Source of the DNA: Candidatus Omnitrophota bacterium
Lineage (GTDB): Bacteria > Omnitrophota > Gorgyraeia > Gygaellales > Profunditerraquicolaceae
Length of the DNA: 7,758 bases
Direction: 5' to 3'
NCBI GenBank assembly: GCA_018814745.1
Contig: JAHIZC010000227.1
Coordinates: forward strand, 1-7,758
Shown: piece after piece, positions 1-6,297 of the stretch
Numbering within the stretch: position 1 is the stretch's first letter
Layout: every line of letters starts with the position of its first letter
The notes under the pieces: model-generated
What the model saw: the letters and a program-made list of their open reading frames with translations, nothing else
Told to the model about the DNA's origin: nothing
The model's database searches: none
Made by a program: the position numbers and the translations under genes

Positions 1-207
1 ATCAAGATGGCAGGGATCGACGGAGTGGAGACTTTAAAACGCATCAAAAAGATGGATAAAGAAGCACGAGTAATAATGGTTACGGGCAGAAAGCCGGAGG
101 ATGATGGTTCATTTGAACAATGCCGCCAGCTAGGAGCAGTTGATTATATTCATAAACCATTAGAGCTGGATGAACTTGAAAGAGTAGTAATGAAAGCCTT
201 GAAATGA
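1..207 (+). CDS. Response regulator receiver domain, C-terminal part (5' end outside window)
   Basis: This is the C-terminal half of a CheY-like receiver domain, which takes a phosphoryl group from a sensor kinase. The frame is open from base 1 (Ile-Lys before the first visible Met), so the gene begins upstream of the window and the phosphoacceptor Asp is not visible. The visible landmarks follow receiver order: the post-aspartate loop KMAGIDGVE, a beta-4 strand ending in the conserved Thr (VIMVTG), and LGAVDYIHKP carrying the conserved Lys-Pro. The protein stops right after the last receiver helix, so the receiver is either the whole protein or its C-terminal domain, with no output domain after it. 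The loop after the conserved Thr (RKPEDDGSFEQC) looks longer than usual. Its stop overlaps the next gene's start (ATGA, 204-207), which argues for co-translation with the HD-GYP protein as a signalling pair. Confidence 0.85.
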   Translation: MKMAGIDGVETLKRIKKMDKEARVIMVTGRKPEDDGSFEQCRQLGAVDYIHKPLELDELERVVMKALK

Positions 208-1370
208 AAATAAATTACAAAAAAGAGTTAGAAAGCGCAGCTAAAACAATGATCCTGGTGCACGACCCGACCACCTTGATTAAAATGATCGCCCGCACCA
301 TAGTTAATAAGGCCAGAGTTCATCACGCCGGTATATTATTACACGATAAAGAGAAAGATTCATACATACTCACAGTCTCCCGGGGGACTGCGGGCCTCAA
401 GATTCCTTCGGGATTTGCTCGTATGGATTCTGATAATCCTCTGATCAGTTTCTTTAAAAAGCGTTTTGATAAACAAGTTCTTGACGACGGTGTTTTTATC
501 TATGGAGAAGCAAAAAAGATCGCTAATAAAAGAAAGATCGATCCTCAAGTAAAAAAAGTCTTAAAGGGTGCTCTTTATCAGATGGAGATATTTGAAGCTG
601 TGGTCTGTATCCCCAGCTATTACAGAGATGAATTACTTGGTTTACTATTGCTGGGTAAGAAAAAGAGCGGAAAAAAATTCGCCCAAGATGAATTAGATTT
701 CTTCGTTGCCTTAGCCTCAGACGTAGCTATGGCAATTCAAAATGCCCTGCTTTTTAAAGAACTGACATCGGAGCTTGACAAAAAACAAAGGCTTTTTATC
801 CATACCACCATCGCATTAGCTGCGGCAATTGATGCTAAAGACCACTATACCCACGGCCATACCGCACGGGTTACGCGCATCAGCCTTGATATCGCAAAGG
901 AAATCAGCTTACGCAATAACCACCGCTTTGATGATAAATTTCTCGAAGATCTCCACGTTGCAAGCCTGCTGCATGATATCGGTAAAATCGGGATCCCGGA
1001 ATCTATATTGAATAAAAACGACAAATTAACTCCGGAAGAAATCTGTAAAATAAAGCAGCATCCTACAGTAGGAACAACTATCATCCAGCCGATACGCGAA
1101 CTGGACCGTGCGATATTAGGAGTTAAATATCACCACGAAAGATTTGACGGTGGGGGTTATCCGGAAGGACTGAAGGGAGAAGAGATCCCGATCATTGCTG
1201 TGATAATTTCTGCGGCCGATGCATTTGACGCAATGACTTCCGATAGGCCATATCGTAAAGCTTTAACCACTAAACAGGCAATCGATGAAATAAAGCAGGG
1301 GAAAGGCAAACAGTTTCACCCTGAAGTAGCAGAAGCTTTAATCTCACTACACCATAAAAACCAACTCTAA
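204..1370 (+). CDS. GAF-HD-GYP protein, predicted cyclic-di-GMP phosphodiesterase
   Basis: This 388-residue protein is predicted to be cytoplasmic and to hydrolyse cyclic di-GMP. Residues ~15-182 have the length and pattern of a GAF-type sensor domain, ending in the helix DVAMAIQNALLF that leads into the output domain. Residues ~195-385 form the HD-GYP domain. Family motifs are intact: THGHTARV (216-223), the metal-binding His-Asp doublet in LLHDIGKIGIP (H257, D258), HHERFDGGGYP (310-320) containing the GYP signature, and ADAFDAMTSDRPYR (338-351). A catalytically competent enzyme is therefore expected. No membrane segment is seen. The ATG overlaps the receiver stop by 4 bp and no strong Shine-Dalgarno is visible, so coupling is likely. 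In RpfG-type proteins the receiver and HD-GYP are fused; here they are adjacent separate genes. The GAF ligand cannot be deduced. Confidence 0.93.
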   Translation: MKINYKKELESAAKTMILVHDPTTLIKMIARTIVNKARVHHAGILLHDKEKDSYILTVSRGTAGLKIPSGFARMDSDNPLISFFKKRFDKQVLDDGVFIYGEAKKIANKRKIDPQVKKVLKGALYQMEIFEAVVCIPSYYRDELLGLLLLGKKKSGKKFAQDELDFFVALASDVAMAIQNALLFKELTSELDKKQRLFIHTTIALAAAIDAKDHYTHGHTARVTRISLDIAKEISLRNNHRFDDKFLEDLHVASLLHDIGKIGIPESILNKNDKLTPEEICKIKQHPTVGTTIIQPIRELDRAILGVKYHHERFDGGGYPEGLKGEEIPIIAVIISAADAFDAMTSDRPYRKALTTKQAIDEIKQGKGKQFHPEVAEALISLHHKNQL

Positions 1371-1373
1371 ATC

Positions 1374-2489
1374 ATGCCCGCTCGCCGCATAATCTTAATG
1401 TATATTTCAGAAATCTCCGGCCACCATAGCGCCAGCCTGGCGATTGAGAATGCGATTAGAAAATTATCCCCTGATTCTGAAATTATGAATTTGAATGCTT
1501 TTAATTATACCAATCCGATTTCAGAAAAGATCGTAAACCGCCTTTATATGAGCGTGATCAAAAGAACTCCCCGGGTTTGGGACTACCTTTACGATAATCC
1601 TCGGGTTGCAAAAAACATCAACAAAATGAAAGATACAATTCATAAATTTAACTCGCCGAAATTAAAAAAACTCTTTGAAAGGTTTAAGCCGGATATCGTA
1701 CTTTGTACACAAGCTTTTCCTTGCGGTATGGTTGCAGATTTTAAAAGAACTTACAATTCCAATATTCCTTTAATTGCGGTTCTCACTGACTATATCCCGC
1801 ATGCTTACTGGGTTTATGACACAATAAACTATTTCATTACTCCTTCGGAAGAGATATCCCAACGCCTGATAAACAAAGGGGTTACGATTGATAGAATAAA
1901 ACCTCTCGGTATACCGTTTAATTATCAATTTAATACTAATATCTCAAAAGAGAAGATTATGCAGGAGATCGGATTGAATCCTAAGGTTCCAACTATCATG
2001 CTTATGGGTGGGGGCCAGGGGCTTGGCCCGATCAAGGCAATTGTCAAAAGCCTCGAGAAAGTAAACGGCGAGTTGCAAGAAATAGTAGTGGCGGGTACAA
2101 ATAGAAAGCTTTATAACTCTTTGAAGAGAAAAATCAAAAAGCTAAAGAAGAAGGTCTTACTATTTGGATATACCAACAGGATCAATGAGCTGATGTCTAT
2201 TTCTGACATCATTGTTACAAAACCGGGAGGGGTTACTACAGCTGAAGTCTTAGCCAGGAGAATCCCAATGATTATTGTTAAGCCTCTACCGGGGCAGGAA
2301 GCAAATAACACTACTTATTTAACTCAGAAGGGTGCTGCGATTAAAATCGATAACCCTAGTAATATAAATTTAGTCATTGAGCGCCTATTGGCAAATCCTG
2401 AGAAACTACGCATAATTTCTGAATCCGCTGGTAATATCAGCAAACCCAATGCCAGCATGGATATAGCCAAGCTTGTACTGAATATATAG
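1374..2489 (+). CDS. MGDG synthase/UgtP-like glycosyltransferase (GT28 fold)
   Basis: This 371-residue protein resembles monogalactosyldiacylglycerol synthase and processive diacylglycerol glucosyltransferases, which add sugars from a nucleotide-sugar donor to a membrane lipid. The N-terminal Rossmann half opens with a beta strand and the acceptor-side motif SGHHSA (15-20), matching the GGGHxxAA region of the family, and continues to VLTDYIPHAYW (136-146). The C-terminal donor half has the glycine-rich loop MGGGQGLGP (211-219), then TKPGGVTTAE (282-291) and KPLPGQEANN (303-312), the family's nucleotide-sugar binding segments. The ATG at 1374 is 3 bp after the HD-GYP stop. The next Met (residue 9) would cut the first beta strand, so the first ATG is preferred. 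No Shine-Dalgarno is evident. Neighbouring acyltransferase and GT2 genes support an envelope glycolipid role. Exact donor and acceptor cannot be read from the sequence; an MurG-like role is less likely. Confidence 0.85.
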   Translation: MPARRIILMYISEISGHHSASLAIENAIRKLSPDSEIMNLNAFNYTNPISEKIVNRLYMSVIKRTPRVWDYLYDNPRVAKNINKMKDTIHKFNSPKLKKLFERFKPDIVLCTQAFPCGMVADFKRTYNSNIPLIAVLTDYIPHAYWVYDTINYFITPSEEISQRLINKGVTIDRIKPLGIPFNYQFNTNISKEKIMQEIGLNPKVPTIMLMGGGQGLGPIKAIVKSLEKVNGELQEIVVAGTNRKLYNSLKRKIKKLKKKVLLFGYTNRINELMSISDIIVTKPGGVTTAEVLARRIPMIIVKPLPGQEANNTTYLTQKGAAIKIDNPSNINLVIERLLANPEKLRIISESAGNISKPNASMDIAKLVLNI

Positions 2490-2495
2490 AATATA

Positions 2496-3359
2496 ATGGT
2501 CGCTAACTACACACTATATAAGATTGCTCAGTTTATCGCGATGAACTTTCCGCTAAAATTAGGTTATTTAATAGCAGTAATTATATCAGATATACATTAT
2601 GTATTTGCAAATATAGATCGGTTCAATGTTAAACAAAATTTAAAAGCAATATTCCCCGAAAAAACGAATAGGGAAATCTCAAGGATTAGAATAAGGACAT
2701 TCCGTAATTTCGCTAAATACCTGGTAGATTTTTTTCGCTTCCAGATAATAGACGAGAATTATATTAAAAAGTATATAAAAGTAGAGAATCTGCATTATTT
2801 TGATGAAGCGCTGGCAAAAGGTAAAGGTATGATTATTGTTTCGGCACACCTGGGTAATTGGGAGCTGGGAGCAGTAGTCGTTGCTCAAATGAAATATCCG
2901 CTTTGGGTGGTAGCCTTACCTCATAAAAAAAAGAGCGTAGACGACTTATTTAATTCTCAAAGGGAAAGCAAAGGAATCAAAGTTATACCTTTAGGAAAGG
3001 CGGTTAGGGCCTGCCTTAATCTTCTAAAAAACAATGAGATGGTGGCATTAGTCGGAGATAGAGATTTTACCGGTAAAGGTACTGTCTCTGAGATCTTCGG
3101 TAAGCCTGCTTTTTTTCCTAACGGTATAGCGGCATTTTCACTGATGACAGGAACGAGTGTAGTTCCCGCATTCATGGTCAGGAATCCAGATGATACTTTT
3201 ACTCTGAAGATAGATAAACCGCTTGAAATCAGCCCTAGCGGCGATAACGAGAAAGATATGATAGCGATCAATGCTCAATATATAAAGCTTTTTGAAAAAT
3301 ACATCCGTAAATACCCTGACCAATGGTATATGTTCAGAAGATTCTGGATTGAGCCTTAA
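2496..3359 (+). CDS. LpxL/HtrB-family lipid A-type acyltransferase
   Basis: This 287-residue, membrane-associated protein belongs to the lysophospholipid/lipid A acyltransferase family, which transfers an acyl chain from acyl-ACP to a lipid A precursor or related glycolipid. The catalytic Hx4E motif is present as HLGNWE (H118, E123). Further family blocks follow in order: ALVGDRDFTGKG (184-195), FFPNGIAAFSLMTG (206-219) and the C-terminal PDQWYMFRRFW (274-284), equivalent to the PEQWxWxHRR-type ending. A hydrophobic N-terminal segment (~11-32) is a likely membrane anchor. Length is near the usual ~290-310. The start is 6 bp after the previous stop with no visible Shine-Dalgarno, and GT2 follows 2 bp after its own stop. 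Its position between two glycosyltransferases suggests it acylates the product of this module. Canonical lipid A late acylation and a non-lipid-A glycolipid are both possible. Confidence 0.9.
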   Translation: MVANYTLYKIAQFIAMNFPLKLGYLIAVIISDIHYVFANIDRFNVKQNLKAIFPEKTNREISRIRIRTFRNFAKYLVDFFRFQIIDENYIKKYIKVENLHYFDEALAKGKGMIIVSAHLGNWELGAVVVAQMKYPLWVVALPHKKKSVDDLFNSQRESKGIKVIPLGKAVRACLNLLKNNEMVALVGDRDFTGKGTVSEIFGKPAFFPNGIAAFSLMTGTSVVPAFMVRNPDDTFTLKIDKPLEISPSGDNEKDMIAINAQYIKLFEKYIRKYPDQWYMFRRFWIEP

Positions 3360-3361
3360 AA

Positions 3362-4033
3362 ATGAAAACCTGTATAGTCATTCCGGCCTATAACGAAGCA
3401 AGAACGATCGGAGAAGTAATAAAACGAATCCGCAACCTAAATCTGGATCTAATAATCGTCGATGATGGTTCTCTGGACAATACCTCTGAAGTCGCCAAAA
3501 TAGCAGGAGCAACAGTAATCAAAAACACGAGTAACGAAGGCAAAGGATCATCGTTGATTAAAGGCTTTAGCTATGCGCTTAAGAATAACTTTGATGCGGT
3601 GATCTCTATGGATGCAGACGGACAGCATCATGCAGATGATATCTCAAACTTTATAGACTTAGCTAAAAAATCTGATAGCGGCATCCTCATCGGCAATAGA
3701 ATGCAGGAAACTAAAGATATGCCCTGGTTACGCATACAAACTAATAAGACGATGTCCTGGTTCATATCCTCACTTACGAGGCAAAAAATCTATGATTCCC
3801 AGTGCGGTTTTAGATTAATTAAAAGAGAGGTTCTGGAAAAAATTAAACTAAACACAAATAAATACGAGACTGAATCTGAAATGCTAGTTAAAGCTGCCCG
3901 GTTGGGCTTTAAAATCGAATCGGTTCCGATTAGAACTATCTATGCAGAGGAAACCAGCCAGATTAATCCCTTTATTGATACTCTAAGGTTTTTTAGATTT
4001 CTTATAAAGGAAGTATGGACTACGAAGTCTTAA
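3362..4033 (+). CDS. Family 2 glycosyltransferase (DPM1-like)
   Basis: This 223-residue inverting GT-A glycosyltransferase transfers a sugar from a nucleotide-sugar to a lipid or polyprenyl-phosphate acceptor. It starts with the classic GT2 strand VIPAYNEARTIGEVI (6-20), then the nucleotide-binding IVDDGSLDNT (32-41) and the metal-binding DADGQH (84-89, DxD type). Next are GNRM (111-114), SQCGFRLIKREVL (146-158) and an ESEMLVKAARLGFKI block (171-185), typical of the dolichol-phosphate mannosyltransferase-like subgroup. No membrane segments are evident, so it is probably cytoplasmic or peripheral. It begins 2 bp after the acyltransferase stop. Its last 19 bp overlap pcm in another frame. GT2 and LpxL-type genes commonly occur together or fused in envelope lipid clusters, which supports a shared pathway here. 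The sugar and acceptor are unknown. Confidence 0.9.
   Translation: MKTCIVIPAYNEARTIGEVIKRIRNLNLDLIIVDDGSLDNTSEVAKIAGATVIKNTSNEGKGSSLIKGFSYALKNNFDAVISMDADGQHHADDISNFIDLAKKSDSGILIGNRMQETKDMPWLRIQTNKTMSWFISSLTRQKIYDSQCGFRLIKREVLEKIKLNTNKYETESEMLVKAARLGFKIESVPIRTIYAEETSQINPFIDTLRFFRFLIKEVWTTKS
4006..4013 (+). promoter_or_regulatory. Ribosome binding site of pcm, inside the GT2 coding region
   Basis: AAAGGAAG lies within the last codons of the GT2 gene and ends 1 base before the pcm ATG. The AAAGGA core is about 3 bases away, closer than ideal. It supports the ATG at 4015 over the next in-frame ATG at 4042. Confidence 0.5.
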
Positions 4034-4656
4034 GAAAACGTATGGTTGAGGAGCAGCTCTCTCGCCGCGGCATAAAAGACCAAAGAGTTTTAGATGCTTT
4101 TAGAAAAGTAGAGCGGCACAAATTCGTCCCTAAGGATTTTGAAAGCACTGCTTATTCGGATTTCCCGATTACTATCGGAGAGGGACAAACCATATCTCAA
4201 CCGTATATAGTTGCCTTGATGACCGAGTGCCTTCGGCTAACCGGAAGAGAGAAGGTTTTAGAGATAGGAACCGGTTCCGGTTATCAAACAGCGATACTGG
4301 CGGAATTAGCAAAAGACGTTTACAGTATCGAAAGATTCAGGAGCCTATCGAGTAACGCAAAAGCAACACTTCACGAACTAGGATATAATAATATTATCCT
4401 GAAAGTCAGAGACGGTACTTTAGGTTGGAAGGAAAAATCGCCTTTTGACCGGATTATTATCACAGCTGCCAGCCCAAGAGTGCCTTTGCCTTTAGCAGAA
4501 CAGCTAAAACCAAACGCCAAACTTATCTTGCCTCTGGGTGAAAAATTCAGCCAGGTTTTGACGATATTTGAAAATATAGATAATAAACTCGATTCAAGAC
4601 AAATCTGTTCCTGCGTATTTGTCCCTTTAATAGGCAAATACGCCTACCAACAATAA
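4015..4656 (+). CDS. pcm: Protein-L-isoaspartate O-methyltransferase
   Basis: This 213-residue SAM-dependent repair enzyme methylates the abnormal isoaspartyl carboxyl group in aged proteins, allowing its return to normal aspartyl linkage. It acts in the cytoplasm. The family features are complete: MVEEQLSRRGIKD near the N-terminus, GEGQTISQPYIVALM (56-70) with the Ser of the SQP active-site loop, SAM motif I VLEIGTGSGYQ (81-91), IIITAASP (147-154), the LPLGE turn (172-176) and the C-terminal FVPLIGK (202-208). Length matches bacterial Pcm (~205-220). AAAGGAAG at 4006-4013 lies just before the ATG as a closely spaced ribosome binding site. The gene overlaps the upstream GT2 by 19 bp, so its expression is probably coupled to the envelope genes although its function differs. 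Confidence 0.95.
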   Translation: MDYEVLRKRMVEEQLSRRGIKDQRVLDAFRKVERHKFVPKDFESTAYSDFPITIGEGQTISQPYIVALMTECLRLTGREKVLEIGTGSGYQTAILAELAKDVYSIERFRSLSSNAKATLHELGYNNIILKVRDGTLGWKEKSPFDRIIITAASPRVPLPLAEQLKPNAKLILPLGEKFSQVLTIFENIDNKLDSRQICSCVFVPLIGKYAYQQ

Positions 4657-4715
4657 TAGGGACGGTTCTCAAGCTGTTCGGGGACGGTTCTGGTTCAGTT
4701 TGAGGACCGTCCCTA
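4657..4715. repeat. REP-like imperfect inverted repeat with extra internal copy
   Basis: The arm TAGGGACGGTTCTCAA (4657-4672) is the reverse complement of 4700-4715 except at one position. In RNA that mismatch is a G-U pair, giving a 16-bp stem around a 27-base loop. The loop holds a second, direct partial copy of the arm (GGGGACGGTTCTGG, 4679-4692), so there are two direct units and one inverted. The element starts immediately after the pcm stop and is more GC-rich than its surroundings. No T-run follows, so it is not a standard intrinsic terminator. GGGACGGTTCT-type repeats are, from general knowledge, dispersed REP-like elements in several environmental lineages and are often linked to IS200-like/RAYT transposases. 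No transposase is present here. Confidence 0.75.
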
Positions 4716-4723
4716 AATAAAGG

Positions 4724-5221
4724 ATGATTGAGTTAATTTTAAGTTGGTTAAAAGATATACCTAAAGAGCTAGTAGTGATGATAGTGGGAGCGCTGCCGAT
4801 ATCAGAACTAAGAGGAGCAATACCGCTAGGCTTATATTACGGAATGCCTTTGGGTAAGGTTTTTTGTTTAGCTGTACTGGGCAACCTTATTCCGGTCATA
4901 CCCGTATTCTTCCTATTAGAACCGATCTCTCAAAGACTACGTAAATTTAAAATCTGGGCGCGTTTCTTCGACTGGTTTTTTGAACGCACAAAGAAAAAAG
5001 CAGAACTAATTCAAAAATATGAGGCATTGGGACTAATGATGTTCGTAGCAATTCCACTTCCTGTAACCGGTGCCTGGACAGGATTAGCAGCTGCTACTTT
5101 ATTTAAAATCCGGTTTAAATATGCTTTCATTGCAATATTCGCAGGTGTAGTGATTGCAGGGATCATAGTTTCAATACTGTCTACATTAGGGATTATGGGT
5201 TGGGAGGTAATAGTACATTGA
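4724..5221 (+). CDS. Small multidrug export-type membrane protein (COG2426-like)
   Basis: This 165-residue integral membrane protein resembles the COG2426 / 'putative small multi-drug export' family. The family name is historical; transport of drugs is not established. The best landmarks are two hydrophobic re-entrant-like blocks, ALPISELRGAIPLGLYYG (23-40) and MMFVAIPLPVTGAWTGLAAA (105-124), both hallmarks of the family. A membrane segment at ~45-65 and another at ~132-156 complete the fold. The middle (~68-98) is a charged, cytoplasm-like stretch. An in-frame TAA sits just upstream (4717-4719), so the ATG at 4724 is the first possible start. AAAGG abuts the ATG with essentially no spacing, an unusually poor ribosome binding site. 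It overlaps cobO by 4 bp. Whether it has any link to corrinoids is unknown. Confidence 0.8.
   Translation: MIELILSWLKDIPKELVVMIVGALPISELRGAIPLGLYYGMPLGKVFCLAVLGNLIPVIPVFFLLEPISQRLRKFKIWARFFDWFFERTKKKAELIQKYEALGLMMFVAIPLPVTGAWTGLAAATLFKIRFKYAFIAIFAGVVIAGIIVSILSTLGIMGWEVIVH
5202..5208 (+). promoter_or_regulatory. Ribosome binding site that fixes the cobO start
   Basis: GGGAGGT at 5202-5208 is a strong Shine-Dalgarno 9 bases before the TTG at 5218. It lies inside the end of the upstream membrane-protein gene. It overlaps the alternative TTG at 5200-5202, which therefore cannot use it. Confidence 0.8.
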
Positions 5222-5721
5222 TACAGGTTTATACAGGCAACGGCAAAGGGAAGACAACCGCAGCCTTAGGGCTGGCCCTGAGGGCATCAGGAGCAGGATT
5301 AAAGGTATATATCTGCCAATTCGCAAAAGGCAGAAATTATAGCGAACACAATTCACTGAAGAAAATCAAAAATATAAAAGTCGAGCAATTCGGAAAGAGT
5401 TGTTTTATCAGGAGAAAACCTTCTGCAAAAGATATTCAATTAGCTGAAAAAGGATTAGAGAATGTTAAAAGGATCATCTGCAAAAAAGTATATGATATGG
5501 TTATTCTTGATGAGATCAATATTGCGGTAAAACTTAACCTTATTAAACCGGAAGATGTGCTAAATATCATTAAGCGGACTCCAAAAAGAACAGAATTGAT
5601 TTTAACCGGCCGATATGCTCACCCAGAGATAATAAAACTTGCTGATCTGGTAAGCCAGATTAATGAAAAGAAACACTATTTTAAAAGGGGAGTTTTAGGG
5701 CGAAGAGGAATAGAGTTTTAA
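5218..5721 (+). CDS. cobO: Corrinoid (cob(I)yrinic acid a,c-diamide / cobalamin) adenosyltransferase, TTG start
   Basis: This CobA/CobO/BtuR-type ATP:corrinoid adenosyltransferase (167 residues) attaches the 5'-deoxyadenosyl group of ATP to reduced cobalt, in de novo synthesis or salvage of B12. With the TTG start at 5218 it begins IQVYTGNGKGKTTAALG, exactly where family members begin, and carries the P-loop GNGKGKTT (7-14). Later landmarks are FAKG (35-38), VILDEIN (95-101), LTGRYAHPEI (129-138) and the C-terminal GRRGIEF (161-167). A longer start, TTG at 5200, adds six non-family residues and has no ribosome binding site, so I reject it. The start overlaps the upstream TGA (TTGA). No other corrin-ring genes are visible. 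With a cobalamin riboswitch and receptor just downstream, a salvage role is favoured. Confidence 0.92.
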   Translation: MIQVYTGNGKGKTTAALGLALRASGAGLKVYICQFAKGRNYSEHNSLKKIKNIKVEQFGKSCFIRRKPSAKDIQLAEKGLENVKRIICKKVYDMVILDEINIAVKLNLIKPEDVLNIIKRTPKRTELILTGRYAHPEIIKLADLVSQINEKKHYFKRGVLGRRGIEF

Positions 5722-5728
5722 TTTTCCC

Positions 5729-5757
5729 TTGACATAGAATGCATTTTGAATTATTAT
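5729..5757 (+). promoter_or_regulatory. Sigma70-type promoter for the DUF6580-like gene
   Basis: TTGACA (5729-5734) is a perfect -35 hexamer. It is followed by a 17-base spacer and TATTAT (5752-5757), one mismatch from the -10 consensus. Transcription would start near 5763-5765, giving a ~20-base leader. It is the best promoter match I found in the window. The upstream cobO gene ends at 5721 with no terminator in between, so some read-through is also possible. Confidence 0.75.
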
Positions 5758-5764
5758 CATTCTA
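5735..5764. promoter_or_regulatory. Candidate operator: 7-bp inverted repeat bracketing the -10 region
   Basis: TAGAATG (5735-5741) and CATTCTA (5758-5764) are perfect reverse complements separated by 16 bases. The left arm abuts the -35 hexamer; the right arm abuts the -10 hexamer and covers the predicted start of transcription. This is where a dimeric repressor could sit. The arm centres are 23 bp apart, roughly two helical turns. The regulator is not known. Chance occurrence is possible in AT-rich DNA. Confidence 0.35.
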
Positions 5765-5769
5765 CACAC

Positions 5770-5778
5770 TAAGGAGGT
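5770..5778 (+). promoter_or_regulatory. Consensus Shine-Dalgarno of the DUF6580-like gene
   Basis: TAAGGAGGT at 5770-5778 is a full anti-SD complement, 5 bases before the ATG at 5784. It is by far the strongest ribosome binding site in the window and contrasts with the SD-poor upstream genes. Confidence 0.9.
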
Positions 5779-5783
5779 AAATA

Positions 5784-6290
5784 ATGTTAGTTATACTTTT
5801 GATTCTAGTAGGAATTTTGTTAAGATTCGCACCTCACGCACCAAACTTTACACCGGTTGCTGCGATTGCGTTATTTGCCGGTGCATACCTAAGCAAGAAA
5901 CATGCCTTAATCATTCCGCTTGTTCTGATGATAGTAAGCGACATGTTCCTCGGCTTACACAATGTCGTGCTCTTCACCTGGGGCGGGTTTGCTTTAGTCG
6001 CACTTTTAGGAACATGGCTTAAGAAACATAAGACATTTTCAGCCTCAGTATCTTTATCTTTAGTTTCAGCAGTTCTATTTTATTTAGTTACTAATTTCGG
6101 TGTTTGGGCGATGGGATGGTATCCAAGAAACTTCTCCGGATTAATCAATTGTTATGCAATGGGGCTACCCTTCCTGCGCAATACTTTATTCTCTACATTG
6201 CTCTACACAGCTGTGTTTATGGGAACCTATGAGCTAATTGCACGTTTTACCAAAGAAACAAAGTTAGCAAAAGTTCTTTTGAACAAATAG
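5784..6290 (+). CDS. DUF6580-like integral membrane protein, candidate transporter
   Basis: This 168-residue, highly hydrophobic protein has about five membrane segments (roughly 1-14, 22-36, 41-58, 62-79, 88-110, with a further one at 133-153). I recognise it as DUF6580-like from the N-terminal HAPNFTPVAAIALFAGAY block (18-35), the VSDMFLG loop (51-57), NFGVWAMGWYP (104-114) and a GLINCYAMGLPFLRNTL block (119-135) with a conserved-looking Cys123. Members are annotated only as putative transport proteins, with no proven substrate. The gene has its own promoter and strong ribosome binding site. A cobalamin riboswitch starts 8 bases after its stop, followed by a BtuB-like receptor, and cobO lies upstream. 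From context I infer a role in corrinoid or cobalt movement across the inner membrane, possibly as an ECF S-component-like protein. That is a hypothesis. Confidence 0.7.
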   Translation: MLVILLILVGILLRFAPHAPNFTPVAAIALFAGAYLSKKHALIIPLVLMIVSDMFLGLHNVVLFTWGGFALVALLGTWLKKHKTFSASVSLSLVSAVLFYLVTNFGVWAMGWYPRNFSGLINCYAMGLPFLRNTLFSTLLYTAVFMGTYELIARFTKETKLAKVLLNK

Positions 6291-6297
6291 GAACTAG

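Noticed and set aside
829..1011. 60-codon open frame on the plus strand
   Set aside because: It is out of frame within the HD-GYP gene and has no independent coding signal.
845..1084. 79-codon open frame on the minus strand
   Set aside because: It lies fully inside the HD-GYP catalytic region and has no recognisable domain or ribosome binding site. It is a shadow of the real gene.
2957..3271. 104-codon open frame on the minus strand
   Set aside because: It is antisense to the conserved core of the acyltransferase and its composition reflects the complement of that gene. No family features are visible.
4371..4637. 88-codon open frame on the minus strand
   Set aside because: It is antisense to pcm, whose conserved motifs show the plus strand is coding.
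4657..4723. Intrinsic terminator after pcm
   Set aside because: The inverted repeat has a 27-base loop and no T-run after it, so I treat it as a REP-like repeat.
5745..5764. Possible Fur box over the -10 region
   Set aside because: Aligned by eye to the 19-bp consensus it matches about 12 positions, mostly A/T. That is too weak to call in AT-rich DNA.
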